Source: Halorubrum sp. 2020YC2
GTDB lineage: Archaea; Halobacteriota; Halobacteria; Halobacteriales; Haloferacaceae
DNA: 64,000 bases
Assembly: GCF_018623055.1 (NCBI RefSeq)
Contig: NZ_CP076019.1
Coordinates: 744,001-808,000, forward strand
Reading direction: 5' to 3'
Part shown: one piece after another, positions 6,753 through 15,548 of the stretch
Layout: each line of letters begins with the position of its first letter
Numbering within the stretch: position 1 is the first letter of the stretch
The notes under the pieces: generated by a model
What the model was told of the DNA's origin: nothing
Databases searched by the model: none
What the model saw: only the letters and a program-made list of their open reading frames with translations
Translations under genes and position numbers: made by a program

Positions 6753-8561
6753 ATGAGCGACACAGCAGCACACACACGAGAGGACGACCCGGACGGCTCC
6801 GCGGAGCCGGCGGGGGCCGACGACGGGACGCCCGACGCCGACGACGCCCCCGCCGCGGGGCCCGTCTCGACCGGCGCCGAGTCGGTCGTCGCCGCCCTCG
6901 AGGCCGCGGGCGCGAAGACCGCCTTCGGCGTTCAGGGCGGCGCGATCATGCCCGTCTACGACGCGTTGTACGACTCGTCGATCCGACATGTAACGATGGC
7001 CCACGAGCAGGGCGCCGCCCACGCCGCGGACGCGTACGGCGTCGTCGCGGGCGAGCCGGGGCTCTGTATGGCCACCTCCGGCCCGGGCGCGACGAACCTC
7101 GTCACCGGCATCGCGGACGCCGACATGGACTCGGACGCGATGTTAGCGCTGACCGGGCAGGTCCCCACGGAGTTCGTCGGCAACGACGCGTTTCAGGAGA
7201 CCGACACGGTCGGCGTCACCCGCCCCATCACGAAGCACAACTACTTCGCGGGCGGCGCCGACACCGTCGGGGACACCGTCGGCGAGGCGTTCGAACTGTC
7301 GCGGGCCGGGCGCCCCGGGCCGACGCTCGTCGACCTCCCGAAGGACGTGACGCAGGACGAGACGGACCGGACGCCCGGGCCGGCGACGCCGCCCGCGGGG
7401 ACCGACCCCGACCCGAACGCCGACCCGGACGCGGTCGAGGAGGCGGCGCGCGCCATCGAGTCGGCCGAGCGACCGGTCTGCCTGTTCGGCGGCGGCGTCA
7501 TCAAGGGCGACGCGAGCGCCGAGGCGCGGACCTTCGCCCGGAGCTACGGGATTCCGGTGACGACGACGATGCCGGGCATCGGCTCGTTCCCCGAGGACGA
7601 CGACCTCTGTCTCTCGTGGGCGGGGATGCACGGCACCGGCTACGCGAACCTCGCAATCACCCACACCGACTGCCTGATCGCGGTCGGCACCCGGTTCGAC
7701 GACCGGCTGACCGGCGGGATCGACACGTTCGCGCCCGAGGCCGAGGTGATCCACGTCGACATCGACCCCGCGGAGATATCGAAGAACGTCCACGCCGACT
7801 ACCCGCTCGTCGGGGACGCGGGACGCGTCTTGGACCAGTTGACCGCCGCCGTCCGCGAGGCGCCCGCCGCCGAGGCGTGGCGCGACCGGTGCGAGGAGTG
7901 GACGGAGACGTACCCGCTCACGTACGCGACGCCCGACGACGAACCGCTGAAGCCGCAGTTCGTCGTCGAGGCGTTCGACGAGGCGACCGACGACGACACC
8001 ATCGTGACGACCGGCGTCGGCCAACACCAGATGTGGGCCTCGCAGTTCTGGACGTACTCGGAGCCGCGGACGTGGGTCTCCTCGCACGGGCTGGGGACGA
8101 TGGGGTACGGCGTGCCGGCCGCGGTCGGCGCGCGCGTCGCAGCCGACACGATGGGCGAGGAGGACCGCGACGTGGTGTGTTTCGACGGCGACGGCTCCTT
8201 CCTGATGACGATGCAGGAGCTGTCGGTCGCGGTCCGCGAGGACCTCGACGTCACGATAGCGGTGCTCAACAACGAGTACATCGGGATGGTCCGGCAATGG
8301 CAGGACGCCTTCTACGAGGGACGCCACATGGCGTCCGACTACACGTGGATGCCCGAGTTCGACAAGCTCGCGGAGGCGTTCGGCGCCCTCGGGATCCGCG
8401 TCGACGACTACGACGAAGTCGCGCCCGCGGTCGAGGAGGCGCTCGACTACGACGGTCCCGCCGTGGTCGACTTCCACGTCGACCCCGAGGAGAACGTCCT
8501 GCCGATGGTGCCGAGCGGCGGCGCGAACGGCAAGTTCGCGGCCGCGGAGGACCAGCTATGA
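6753..8561 (+). CDS. ilvB: acetolactate synthase, large (catalytic) subunit
   Basis: 602 residues, the full family length plus a 40-residue acidic N-terminal extension. ThDP-enzyme features: the catalytic Glu in MAHEQGAAHAADAYG, the central FAD/acceptor domain, and the ThDP/Mg motif beginning GDGSFLMTMQEL and ending VLNNEY. It condenses two pyruvates to 2-acetolactate (valine and leucine path), or pyruvate with 2-oxobutyrate (isoleucine path). It is the first gene of the ilvBNC-leuCDB operon. Its stop overlaps the ilvN start (ATGA). Expression is probably governed by the leader region at 6475-6703. Confidence 0.97.
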   Translation: MSDTAAHTREDDPDGSAEPAGADDGTPDADDAPAAGPVSTGAESVVAALEAAGAKTAFGVQGGAIMPVYDALYDSSIRHVTMAHEQGAAHAADAYGVVAGEPGLCMATSGPGATNLVTGIADADMDSDAMLALTGQVPTEFVGNDAFQETDTVGVTRPITKHNYFAGGADTVGDTVGEAFELSRAGRPGPTLVDLPKDVTQDETDRTPGPATPPAGTDPDPNADPDAVEEAARAIESAERPVCLFGGGVIKGDASAEARTFARSYGIPVTTTMPGIGSFPEDDDLCLSWAGMHGTGYANLAITHTDCLIAVGTRFDDRLTGGIDTFAPEAEVIHVDIDPAEISKNVHADYPLVGDAGRVLDQLTAAVREAPAAEAWRDRCEEWTETYPLTYATPDDEPLKPQFVVEAFDEATDDDTIVTTGVGQHQMWASQFWTYSEPRTWVSSHGLGTMGYGVPAAVGARVAADTMGEEDRDVVCFDGDGSFLMTMQELSVAVREDLDVTIAVLNNEYIGMVRQWQDAFYEGRHMASDYTWMPEFDKLAEAFGALGIRVDDYDEVAPAVEEALDYDGPAVVDFHVDPEENVLPMVPSGGANGKFAAAEDQL

Positions 8562-9277
8562 GCGGCGACTCGCCCGACTCCCGCCCCGCGACGGACGGGG
8601 GCTCCGCCGCCGGCGCCGGCGCGCCCGAGACCGACTCCCGACCCCTGCCGGGCGAGCAGCCCGGTCCCGACGAGCGCGACCACCCCGAGGGGCGCCGGAA
8701 CCTCGAAGGGATCCGGATCGACCCCGTCGTCGAGGCCGAACACGAGTCGCGGCGCGCCGTCATCTCGGCGCTCGTCGAGGACGAACCCGGCGTGCTCGCG
8801 CGCGTCTCGGGGCTCGTCTCGCGGCGGCAGTTCAACATCGAGAGCCTCACCGTCGGGCCGACGACCGTGGACGGCCACTCGCGGATCACGATGGTCGTCG
8901 AGGAGACGGACCCCGGCATCGACCAGATCGAAAAGCAGATGGCGAAGCTGAAGCCGGTCATCTCGGTGGGCGAGGTCGCCGGCGACGCGGTCACCTCCGA
9001 GCTCGTCCTGCTGAAGGTCGAGGCCGACGACCCGGCGGCGGTCCACGCAGTCTCCGATATGTACGACGGCCGGACGGTCGACGCCGGCCCGGAGACGATC
9101 ACCGTCGAACTCACCGGCGACAAGGCGAGCATCGACAACGCGATCGGCGCCTTCGACCGGTTCGGCATCGTCGAGATCGCGCGGACGGGACCGACCGCCC
9201 TCGCGCGCGGCGACACCCCGACGGCGCCGGGAGAGAAACCCGGAACGGCCGGCGAACCGACCACCCACGACGACTGA
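8558..9277 (+). CDS. ilvN: acetolactate synthase, small (regulatory) subunit
   Basis: 239 residues. After an acidic N-terminal tail of about 60 residues comes an ACT domain (RRAVISALVEDEPGVLARVSGL and RRQFNIESLTVGPT) and the typical second half (KQMAKLKPVISV; ELVLLKVEADDP). This subunit binds valine and controls IlvB. The start at 8558 is fixed by the ATGA overlap with ilvB. The tail after the second domain (PTALARGDTPTAPGEKPG) is a haloarchaeal-style extension. Confidence 0.95.
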   Translation: MSGDSPDSRPATDGGSAAGAGAPETDSRPLPGEQPGPDERDHPEGRRNLEGIRIDPVVEAEHESRRAVISALVEDEPGVLARVSGLVSRRQFNIESLTVGPTTVDGHSRITMVVEETDPGIDQIEKQMAKLKPVISVGEVAGDAVTSELVLLKVEADDPAAVHAVSDMYDGRTVDAGPETITVELTGDKASIDNAIGAFDRFGIVEIARTGPTALARGDTPTAPGEKPGTAGEPTTHDD

Positions 9278-9322
9278 CGCGCAGACGCACCCGAACACAC
9301 AGCGAACCCACACACGATACAT

Positions 9323-10381
9323 ATGACCGAAGAAGACACGCAGACGTTCAATTCGACAGTATACTACGACGACGACGCCGACGAGGAGGCCATCGCCCAC
9401 AAGACGGTGGCCGTCCTCGGCTACGGCTCGCAGGGTCACGCGCACGCCCAGAACCTCTCCGAGAGCGGGGTCGACGTGATCGTCGGCCTCCGCGAGGACA
9501 GTTCCTCCCGGAGCGCAGCCGAGAGCGACGGGCTCCGCGTGGAGACCCCCGCGGACGCGGCCGCCGAGGCCGACGTGGTGAGCGTCCTCGTCCCCGACAC
9601 CGTCCAGCCGGACGTGTACGAGGCGGCGGTCGAACCGAACCTCGACGCGGGCGACACGCTCCAGTTCGCGCACGGGTTCAACATCCACTACAACCAGATC
9701 CAGCCGCCCGAGGACGTCGACGTGACGATGGTCGCGCCGAAGTCGCCGGGCCACCTCGTCCGCCGCAACTACGAGAACGACGAGGGGACGCCCGGCCTGC
9801 TCGCGGTGTATCAGGACGCGACCGGCGACGCGCACGACGAGGGGCTGGCGTACGCGGCCGCGATCGGCTGTACCCGCGCCGGCGTCGTCGAGACGTCGTT
9901 CCGCGAGGAGACCGAGACCGACCTGTTCGGCGAGCAGGCCGTCCTCTGCGGCGGCGTCACCTCGCTGGTGAAACAGGGGTACGAGACGCTCGTCGACGCC
10001 GGCTACTCCCCGGAGATGGCGTACTTCGAGTGTCTCAACGAGCTGAAGCTCATCGTCGACCTGATGTACGAGGACGGGCTCGGCGGCATGTGGGACTCCG
10101 TCTCCGACACCGCGGAGTACGGCGGGCTCACGCAGGGAGACGTGGTCGTCGACGAGCACGCCCGCGAGAACATGGAGGAAGTGCTCGAAAAGGTCCAGAA
10201 CGGGCAGTTCGCCCGCGAGTGGATCTCGGAGAACCAGGCGGGGCGGCCCTCCTACACGCAGCTCCGCGAAGCGGAGAAGAACCACGAGATCGAGGCCGTC
10301 GGTGAGGAGCTCCGCGGTCTGTTCGCGTGGGAGGAGTCGGCCGACGACGAGGAGGAAGAGAGCCCCGAGGTGACCGCCTGA
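9323..10381 (+). CDS. ilvC: ketol-acid reductoisomerase
   Basis: 352 residues, class I length. The Rossmann motif is [14 protein letters not shown] with the cofactor-selecting loop REDSSSRS. The catalytic region includes [17 protein letters not shown] and SDTAEYGG in the knotted all-helical domain. It isomerises and reduces acetolactate to 2,3-dihydroxyisovalerate. The C-terminus is a short acidic tail ([13 protein letters not shown]). It follows ilvN by 45 nt, the largest gap in the operon apart from the leader. Its stop overlaps the next ATG (TGATG). Confidence 0.97.
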   Translation: MTEEDTQTFNSTVYYDDDADEEAIAHKTVAVLGYGSQGHAHAQNLSESGVDVIVGLREDSSSRSAAESDGLRVETPADAAAEADVVSVLVPDTVQPDVYEAAVEPNLDAGDTLQFAHGFNIHYNQIQPPEDVDVTMVAPKSPGHLVRRNYENDEGTPGLLAVYQDATGDAHDEGLAYAAAIGCTRAGVVETSFREETETDLFGEQAVLCGGVTSLVKQGYETLVDAGYSPEMAYFECLNELKLIVDLMYEDGLGGMWDSVSDTAEYGGLTQGDVVVDEHARENMEEVLEKVQNGQFAREWISENQAGRPSYTQLREAEKNHEIEAVGEELRGLFAWEESADDEEEESPEVTA

Positions 10382-10437
10382 TGGGCGTATCGGAGCCGGC
10401 GGTCGGTGGCGCGGCGGTCCGGGGTGACTCCCGATGA
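10381..10437 (+). CDS. 18-aa micro-ORF linking ilvC to leuC
   Basis: ATG at 10381 overlaps the ilvC stop (TGATG). The frame encodes [18 protein letters not shown] and its TGA overlaps the leuC start (ATGA). It bridges the two genes exactly, so a ribosome finishing ilvC could re-initiate and hand over to leuC. Whether the peptide itself matters is unknown; it may exist only for coupling. Confidence 0.4.
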   Translation: MGVSEPAVGGAAVRGDSR

Positions 10438-11894
10438 GCGAGGGAACGCTGTACGACAAGGTGTGGGACCGCCACAAGGTGACGGAGCTCCCGAACGGGC
10501 AGGACCAGCTGTTCGTCGGGCTCCACCTCGTCCACGAGGTCACCAGCCCGCAGGCGTTCGGCATGCTCCGCGAGCGCGACCTCGACGTCGCGTACCCGGA
10601 CCGGACGTTCGCGACGACGGACCACATCGCGCCCACGGAGGCCGACAAGCGCGAGCGACCGCTGGCCGACGACCAGGCCGAGGAGATGCTCTCCGCGCTC
10701 GAACGCAACACCAGCGAGAGCGGGATCACCTTCTTCGGGTTCGACTCCGGGAAACAGGGGATCACCCACGTCGTCGCGCCCGAACTCGGCCTCTCGCAGC
10801 CGGGGATGACGGTCGCGTGCGGCGACAGCCACACGGCGACGCACGGCGCCTTCGGCTCCATCGGCGTCGGCATCGGCACGAGCCAGATCCGAGACGTGCT
10901 CGCGACCGGCTGCATCGCGGCGGACAAACAGAAGGTGCGCAGAATCGAGGTCGAGGGCGAACTCGGTGAGGGCGTCTACGCGAAGGACGTGATCATGAAA
11001 GTGATCAAGGACCTCGGCGTCGACGGCGGCGTGGGCCACGTGTACGAGTACGGCGGCCCCGCCATCGAGGCGCTCGACATGGAGGGGCGGCTCGCGGTGT
11101 GTAATATGTCCATCGAGGGCGGCGCCCGCGCGGGGTACGTCAACCCCGACGAGACCACCTACGAGTACCTGAAGGGCCGCGAGTACGTCCCCGAGGGCGA
11201 GGCGTTCGAGGAGCGGAAGCGGTACTGGGAGTCGGTCGCGTCCGACGACGACGCCGAGTACGACGACGTGGTCACCGTCGACGCCGACGGGCTAGACCCG
11301 CTCGTCACGTGGGGGATCAACCCCGGGCAGGTCGTCGAGGTCGACGAGCCGGTGCCGAACCCGGACGACTTCGAGGCGCGGACGGACCGCGAGGCAGCCG
11401 AGAAGGCGCTCGACCACATGGAGGTCGAGCCGGGGCAGTCGATGCTCGGCTACGACGTCGACGTGGCGTTCCTCGGCACCTGTACGAACGGTCGGCTCTC
11501 CGACTTCGAGGAGGCCGCGCGAATCTTAGAGAACCACAGCGTCGAGGAGGACGTGCGCGCGCTCGCCGTGCCCGGCTCGGAGACCGTCCGGGCGCAATGC
11601 GAGGCGCGCGGCATCGACCAGACGTTCATCGAGGCCGGCTTCCAGTGGCGGCGCGCCGGCTGCTCGATGTGCCTCGCGATGAACGACGACCAGCTGGGCG
11701 CCGGCGAGGTCTGTGCCTCCTCGTCAAACCGCAACTTCGTCGGCCGGCAGGGGTCGAAGGAGGGGCGGACGGTGCTGATGAGCCCCGCGATGGTCGCGGC
11801 CGCGGCCGTCGAGGGCGAGGTCGTCGACGCGCGCGACTACCTCGACGACGGGCCGACCGGCGGCGCCGGCGGCGTCGAGGAGGTGGCCGACTGA
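10434..11894 (+). CDS. leuC: 3-isopropylmalate dehydratase, large subunit
   Basis: 486 residues, full aconitase-superfamily length. The three [4Fe-4S] cysteines are in [10 protein letters not shown] and GCSMCLAM, and substrate-binding motifs include [13 protein letters not shown] and [13 protein letters not shown]. With LeuD it isomerises 2- to 3-isopropylmalate; in haloarchaea the same pair may also serve citramalate. The start is set by the ATGA overlap with the preceding micro-ORF. Its stop overlaps the leuD start (TGATG). Confidence 0.96.
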   Translation: MSEGTLYDKVWDRHKVTELPNGQDQLFVGLHLVHEVTSPQAFGMLRERDLDVAYPDRTFATTDHIAPTEADKRERPLADDQAEEMLSALERNTSESGITFFGFDSGKQGITHVVAPELGLSQPGMTVACGDSHTATHGAFGSIGVGIGTSQIRDVLATGCIAADKQKVRRIEVEGELGEGVYAKDVIMKVIKDLGVDGGVGHVYEYGGPAIEALDMEGRLAVCNMSIEGGARAGYVNPDETTYEYLKGREYVPEGEAFEERKRYWESVASDDDAEYDDVVTVDADGLDPLVTWGINPGQVVEVDEPVPNPDDFEARTDREAAEKALDHMEVEPGQSMLGYDVDVAFLGTCTNGRLSDFEEAARILENHSVEEDVRALAVPGSETVRAQCEARGIDQTFIEAGFQWRRAGCSMCLAMNDDQLGAGEVCASSSNRNFVGRQGSKEGRTVLMSPAMVAAAAVEGEVVDARDYLDDGPTGGAGGVEEVAD

Positions 11895-12517
11895 TGGCCC
11901 CCGACGCCAACGCGGGCGGCGATCAGCACATCACCGAGGTCTCCGGCACCGGCGTCCCCATCCCGGGCGACGACGTCGACACCGACCAGATCCTGCCGGC
12001 GCAGTTCATGAAGGAGGTCACGTTCGACAACATGGCGGACTACCTCTTCTACGACGCCCGGCGCGACGAGGACGGGGAGCTCAACGACCACCCGCTCAAC
12101 CGCTTCGAGGGCGCGTCGATCGCGGTCGTCAACTCCAACTTCGGCTGCGGCTCCTCCCGGGAGCACGCGCCGCAGGCGATGATGCGCTGGGGGGTCGACG
12201 GGGTCGTGGGCGAGTCGTACGCCGAGATCTTCCGCGACAACTGCAAATCGCTCGGCATCCCCGCCGTCACCGCGGACCACGAGACCGTCGTGGCGCTTCA
12301 GGAGTGGATCGAGGCGAACCCGGACGGCGACATCGAGGTCGACGTCGACGACGAGACGGTCACGTACGGCGACACCATCATCGACGTCGAGGTCGACGAC
12401 GCGATGCGGGAGGCATTAGTCGAGGGGATCTGGGACACGACCGCGCTGATGTACTCGAACCGGAGCAAGGTCGACGAGACGGTCGCCGGCCTGCCGTACG
12501 TCGAGGGGGACGACTGA
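11894..12517 (+). CDS. leuD: 3-isopropylmalate dehydratase, small subunit
   Basis: 207 residues. This is the swivelling aconitase domain with the signature motif [19 protein letters not shown] and the entry [15 protein letters not shown]. It completes the active site of LeuC. The ATG at 11894 overlaps the leuC stop. The upstream part of the open frame only shadows leuC. Confidence 0.96.
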   Translation: MAPDANAGGDQHITEVSGTGVPIPGDDVDTDQILPAQFMKEVTFDNMADYLFYDARRDEDGELNDHPLNRFEGASIAVVNSNFGCGSSREHAPQAMMRWGVDGVVGESYAEIFRDNCKSLGIPAVTADHETVVALQEWIEANPDGDIEVDVDDETVTYGDTIIDVEVDDAMREALVEGIWDTTALMYSNRSKVDETVAGLPYVEGDD

Positions 12518-12522
12518 GCCGG

Positions 12523-13521
12523 ATGAGCGACGAGATAGTCGTCATCGAGGGCGACGGGATCGGCCGCGAGGTAGTGCCCGCCGCCGTCGAGGTGCTGGAG
12601 TCGTTCGATCTGGACTTCGCGTTCGTCGAGGCGGAAGCGGGCGACGCGACGCGGGAGGCGACCGGCGAGGCGCTCCCGGCCGAGACGTACGACGCGGTCG
12701 CGGCCGCGGACGCGACGCTGTTCGGCGCGGCCGGCGAGACCGCCGCCGACGTCATCCTCCCGCTGCGCGAGGCGGTCGACTCGTTCGTCAACGTCCGCCC
12801 TGCGAGGGCGTACCCCGGCGTCGACGCGCTCCGCCCGGAGACGGACGTGGTGTTCCTCCGCGAGAACACCGAGGGCGTCTACGCGGGCCACGAGGACCGG
12901 CTCTCCGAGGACCTCTCGACGCTGACGCGGGTCGTCACCTCGTCGGCCTCGCGGGAGCTGGCGGAGTACGCCTGCGAGTTCGTTCGGGACGGCCGCGGCC
13001 CCGCGGGCGACCCCGACGAGGGGTTCACCGTCGCGCACAAGGCGAACGTGATGCGGGAGACGGACGGGCGCTTCCGCGAGGAGGTCCTCTCGGTTGCGGC
13101 GGAGCGCGGCGTCGACGCCGACGAGGAACTGATGGACGCGTTCGCGACGAAGCTCCCGCTCGACCCGACGGAGTACGGCGTGATCGTCTGCCCGAACCTC
13201 GCGGGCGACGTGCTCTCCGACTTGGCCGCCGGCCTCGTCGGCGGGCTGGGGCTGCTCCCCTCCGCGAACGTCGGCCACGACAACGGCCTGTTCGAGCCGG
13301 TCCACGGCACCGCGCCCGACATCGCGGGCGAGGGGGTCGCCAACCCGACCGCGGCGGTCCTCTCGGCCGCCATGCTGTTGGAGTACCTCGGCCACGTTGA
13401 GGAGGGCCAGCGCGTCCGCGACGCGGTGGAGGGCGTCCTGTCGGACGGCCCGCGCACCGGGGACCTCGGCGGCGACGCGGCGACCGACGAGGTCACCGCG
13501 GCCATCGTCGACCGGCTGTAG
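12523..13521 (+). CDS. leuB: 3-isopropylmalate dehydrogenase
   Basis: 332 residues, beta-decarboxylating dehydrogenase family. Motifs: [35 protein letters not shown], the substrate/metal segment [19 protein letters not shown] and the nucleotide site [18 protein letters not shown]. It oxidises 3-isopropylmalate with NAD to 2-oxoisocaproate; the archaeal enzyme may also act on 3-methylmalate. Last gene of the operon, 5 nt after leuD. Confidence 0.94.
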   Translation: MSDEIVVIEGDGIGREVVPAAVEVLESFDLDFAFVEAEAGDATREATGEALPAETYDAVAAADATLFGAAGETAADVILPLREAVDSFVNVRPARAYPGVDALRPETDVVFLRENTEGVYAGHEDRLSEDLSTLTRVVTSSASRELAEYACEFVRDGRGPAGDPDEGFTVAHKANVMRETDGRFREEVLSVAAERGVDADEELMDAFATKLPLDPTEYGVIVCPNLAGDVLSDLAAGLVGGLGLLPSANVGHDNGLFEPVHGTAPDIAGEGVANPTAAVLSAAMLLEYLGHVEEGQRVRDAVEGVLSDGPRTGDLGGDAATDEVTAAIVDRL

Positions 13522-13613
13522 GGGCGGTTCCCCTGAATCGGTCCCGCTGACGGGGCGGTCGTGACCGCGGGCGAACCACAAGACAAGAAACCCTGCGGCA
13601 CCTCCGGCCGAAT

Positions 13614-13988
13614 ATGAGCAACTACGAAGTCGCGATGGAAGCCGCCTGGTTGGTCCGAGACGTCGAGGAGACCGACGACGCCATCGGCGTCGCGGTCAGC
13701 GAGGCCGGCAAGCGACTCAACGAGACGGACAAGCAGTACGTCGAGGTCGAACCCGGCGTCACCGGCTGTCCCGCCTGCGGCGAGCCGTTCGACGCCGCGT
13801 TCCTCGCGGCGAACACGGCGCTCGTGGGGCTCCTCTTAGAGATCGACATCTTCAACGCCGACAGCGAGGAGCACGCCGAGCGGATCGCGAAAAGCGAGGT
13901 CGGCGGCGCGCTCCGCGACGTCCCTCTCGAAGTCATCGACGTCTTCGAGACCGAGGCGGACGAGGAAGACGAGGACGCGGCGCGATAG
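13614..13988 (+). CDS. DUF555/UPF0212 family protein
   Basis: 124 residues. One CPAC motif (VTGCPACGEPFDAAFLAANTALVGLLLEIDIFNADSE, cysteines near residues 53 and 56) suggests a half zinc site or redox pair. The rest is helical and ends in an acidic tail. The archaeal UPF0212/DUF555 family has no assigned function. It stands alone with its own upstream region of 92 nt. Confidence 0.8.
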   Translation: MSNYEVAMEAAWLVRDVEETDDAIGVAVSEAGKRLNETDKQYVEVEPGVTGCPACGEPFDAAFLAANTALVGLLLEIDIFNADSEEHAERIAKSEVGGALRDVPLEVIDVFETEADEEDEDAAR

Positions 13989-14056
13989 GCGGAGCCGCCG
14001 GGGCGAGTTCGGTCGGTGCCGAAAGCTTTTCTAATAACCTTAAGTAATCCGTCGGT

Positions 14057-14596
14057 ATGGAACTGCCGACGCCACAGGACCTCCGCGAGCGCCGGACCGC
14101 GCTCGAGCTCACCCAGAGCGAACTCGCGGACGCCGCGGACGTCTCCCAGCCCCTCATCGCGAGGATCGAGGGCGGCGACGTCGACCCGCGGCTCTCGACG
14201 CTGCGCCGCATCGTGAACGCCCTCCAGGAGGCGGAGGGCGAGGTCGTGCGCGCGACCGACCTGATGAACGAGACCGTGATCAGCGTCGCGCCCGACGACG
14301 CCGTGAGCGAGGCGATCGACCTGATGGAGGCGGAGGCGTACTCGCAGCTCCCCGTCCTCCAGAACGGCGTGCCGGTCGGCTCGATCAGTCAGGGGGACAT
14401 CGTCCACGCGGGCGAGAACGTCGGGGACCACCCCGTCAGCGAGGTGATGAGCGAGTCGTTCCCGACGGTCGCGCCGTCCGCGACCGTCGACGAGGTCCGG
14501 AACCTCCTCGACCACTACAAGGCCGTGATGGTCACCGACGGCGGCGAGACGGTCGGGATCATCACCGAGGCCGACATCGCGGCGCAGCTGTCGTAA
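14057..14596 (+). CDS. XRE-type HTH and CBS-pair transcription regulator
   Basis: 179 residues. Residues 1-60 are an XRE helix-turn-helix (LRERRTALELTQSELADAADVSQPLIARIEGGDVDPRLSTLRRI). Residues 70-179 form two CBS domains (TVISVAPDDAVSEAIDLME; SFPTVAPSATVDEVRNLLD), which usually bind adenine nucleotides. It is a standard archaeal regulator that could couple DNA binding to energy state. A TATA-like TTCTAATAA centred near 14032 fits a leaderless start at 14057. The target is unknown. Confidence 0.9.
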   Translation: MELPTPQDLRERRTALELTQSELADAADVSQPLIARIEGGDVDPRLSTLRRIVNALQEAEGEVVRATDLMNETVISVAPDDAVSEAIDLMEAEAYSQLPVLQNGVPVGSISQGDIVHAGENVGDHPVSEVMSESFPTVAPSATVDEVRNLLDHYKAVMVTDGGETVGIITEADIAAQLS

Positions 14597-14602
14597 CGCC
14601 CG

Positions 14603-14812
14603 CTACTCCCCCCGCCGCTCGGAGAGCCGCTCCCAGATCTCCGTACACCCCGCGCCGTCCTCGACGTCGTCGAGGTGGTCGTCGTCGGGTTCAGCGTCCG
14701 TTTCCCCCTCGGCGTCGGGTTCAGCGTCCGTTTCCTCCTCCGCGTCGACTTCATTCCCGACGTCGCTCTGCTCGTCGTCGTCGGTCGCTCGGGAATCGCC
14801 TCGCTCGGTCAT
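14603..14812 (-). CDS. 69-aa very acidic small protein
   Basis: Starts MTERGDSRATDDDEQ. The middle is a repeat of acidic units (ETDAEPDAEGETDAEPD), and the C-terminus is an ordered-looking segment (GAGCTEIWERLSERRGE) that I recall as conserved in small haloarchaeal proteins (DUF7573, number from memory). The DNA behind the acidic part repeats twice (around 14690 and 14717). Its start overlaps the stop of the upstream 41-aa gene (ATGA), so the two form a unit. It converges with the HTH-CBS gene. Confidence 0.6.
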   Translation of the reverse strand: MTERGDSRATDDDEQSDVGNEVDAEEETDAEPDAEGETDAEPDDDHLDDVEDGAGCTEIWERLSERRGE

Positions 14813-14934
14813 CGTCGCTCCGGGACGTCCTCGAAGAGTTCGGGCGCCACGTCCGCGGACGCGTGCTGTCGGTGCGTCACGTCGGGCGGGTCGACCGGTC
14901 GATCGTCGGCGGCGTCGGGAACCGGATCGGTCAT
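14809..14934 (-). CDS. 41-aa small protein, first gene of a two-gene unit
   Basis: Reads MTDPVPDAADDRPVDPPDVT and ends FEDVPERR. The TGA overlaps the next ATG (ATGA), which supports real translation. Short, acidic, and with no motif or membrane segment. The family is not recognised. Confidence 0.45.
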   Translation of the reverse strand: MTDPVPDAADDRPVDPPDVTHRQHASADVAPELFEDVPERR

Positions 14935-15150
14935 CACACCGACGTACGCGGGCGCGAGCCATAAGCGTCGGCACGCGCGTAAATCGGACCACTACTCTCG
15001 GATACCGGATTTCGTGTCCGGTAGATCGGAGACTAATTTCACACGGTGTCTCGGCGTAGTCTGCCGGTTTTCCGCCGTCGGGCCGTCATCGGTACTGTCG
15101 ACGGTTGCGAGCAGCGTCACCCATTGGGTCGTCGCGGCCGAAACCCGGGC

Positions 15151-15456
15151 GTGACCACTCGACTGCGCGTCCTCGACGACGGTGCGTGGATCTCCGTCAA
15201 CGACAGCCGGGAAGTGCGTGTCAGCGAACTGTGGCGGCTCGACGCGCCGGACCTGTGCGAGTGCGCGCTCGCGGACCTGGTCGTCGAGAACTTCCAGTCG
15301 GTCGGCGTCGACGGCCCGACCGTGGAGGCGAAGGTGTACGGCCAGTGCATCGCGTGCGGGGCGACCGGGATCACCGGGTGGGTGCCAATTGGACGGGTAC
15401 GCGGGGGCGAGTTCGTCGAATTCGACCGTTCCGCCGTTCGACGGGTGCGGCGGTGA
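15151..15456 (+). CDS. hypothetical protein with paired cysteine motifs
   Basis: 101 residues from GTG at 15151 (VTTRLRVLDDGAWISVNDSREVRV). Cysteines occur as DLCECALADL and GQCIACGATG, enough for a small zinc or iron site. The longer open frame upstream has arginine-rich non-family composition, so it was excluded. It lies 92 nt before the siroheme reductase and may be cotranscribed; a role in that pathway is only a guess. Confidence 0.6.
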   Translation: MTTRLRVLDDGAWISVNDSREVRVSELWRLDAPDLCECALADLVVENFQSVGVDGPTVEAKVYGQCIACGATGITGWVPIGRVRGGEFVEFDRSAVRRVRR

Positions 15457-15548
15457 GGGTAGCGGCAACACGTGCCAGATCGGTGGGGCACCGGGGAAGG
15501 TTGACGCCACGCCGTCAGCTATGTGGGAGTCGGCTGTATGCCGGATCG

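Noticed and set aside
7143-8477. Long antisense frame (444 codons) opposite ilvB
   Set aside because: It is Arg/Val-rich, lacks the acidic bias of the genome, and mirrors the strongly supported acetolactate synthase frame; high GC removes stop codons on the other strand.
8447-10927. 826-codon antisense frame opposite ilvN-ilvC-leuC
   Set aside because: It spans three recognised genes and their junctions and shows no domain; an artefact of GC-rich DNA.
14675-15154. 159-codon plus-strand frame over the two small acidic genes
   Set aside because: Val/Ser/Arg-rich, reads as the mirror of the acidic proteins and contains no motif.
15105-15548. N-terminal extension of the siroheme reductase frame
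   Set aside because: The extra residues are Arg/Pro-rich and unlike the family; they overlap a better supported small gene.
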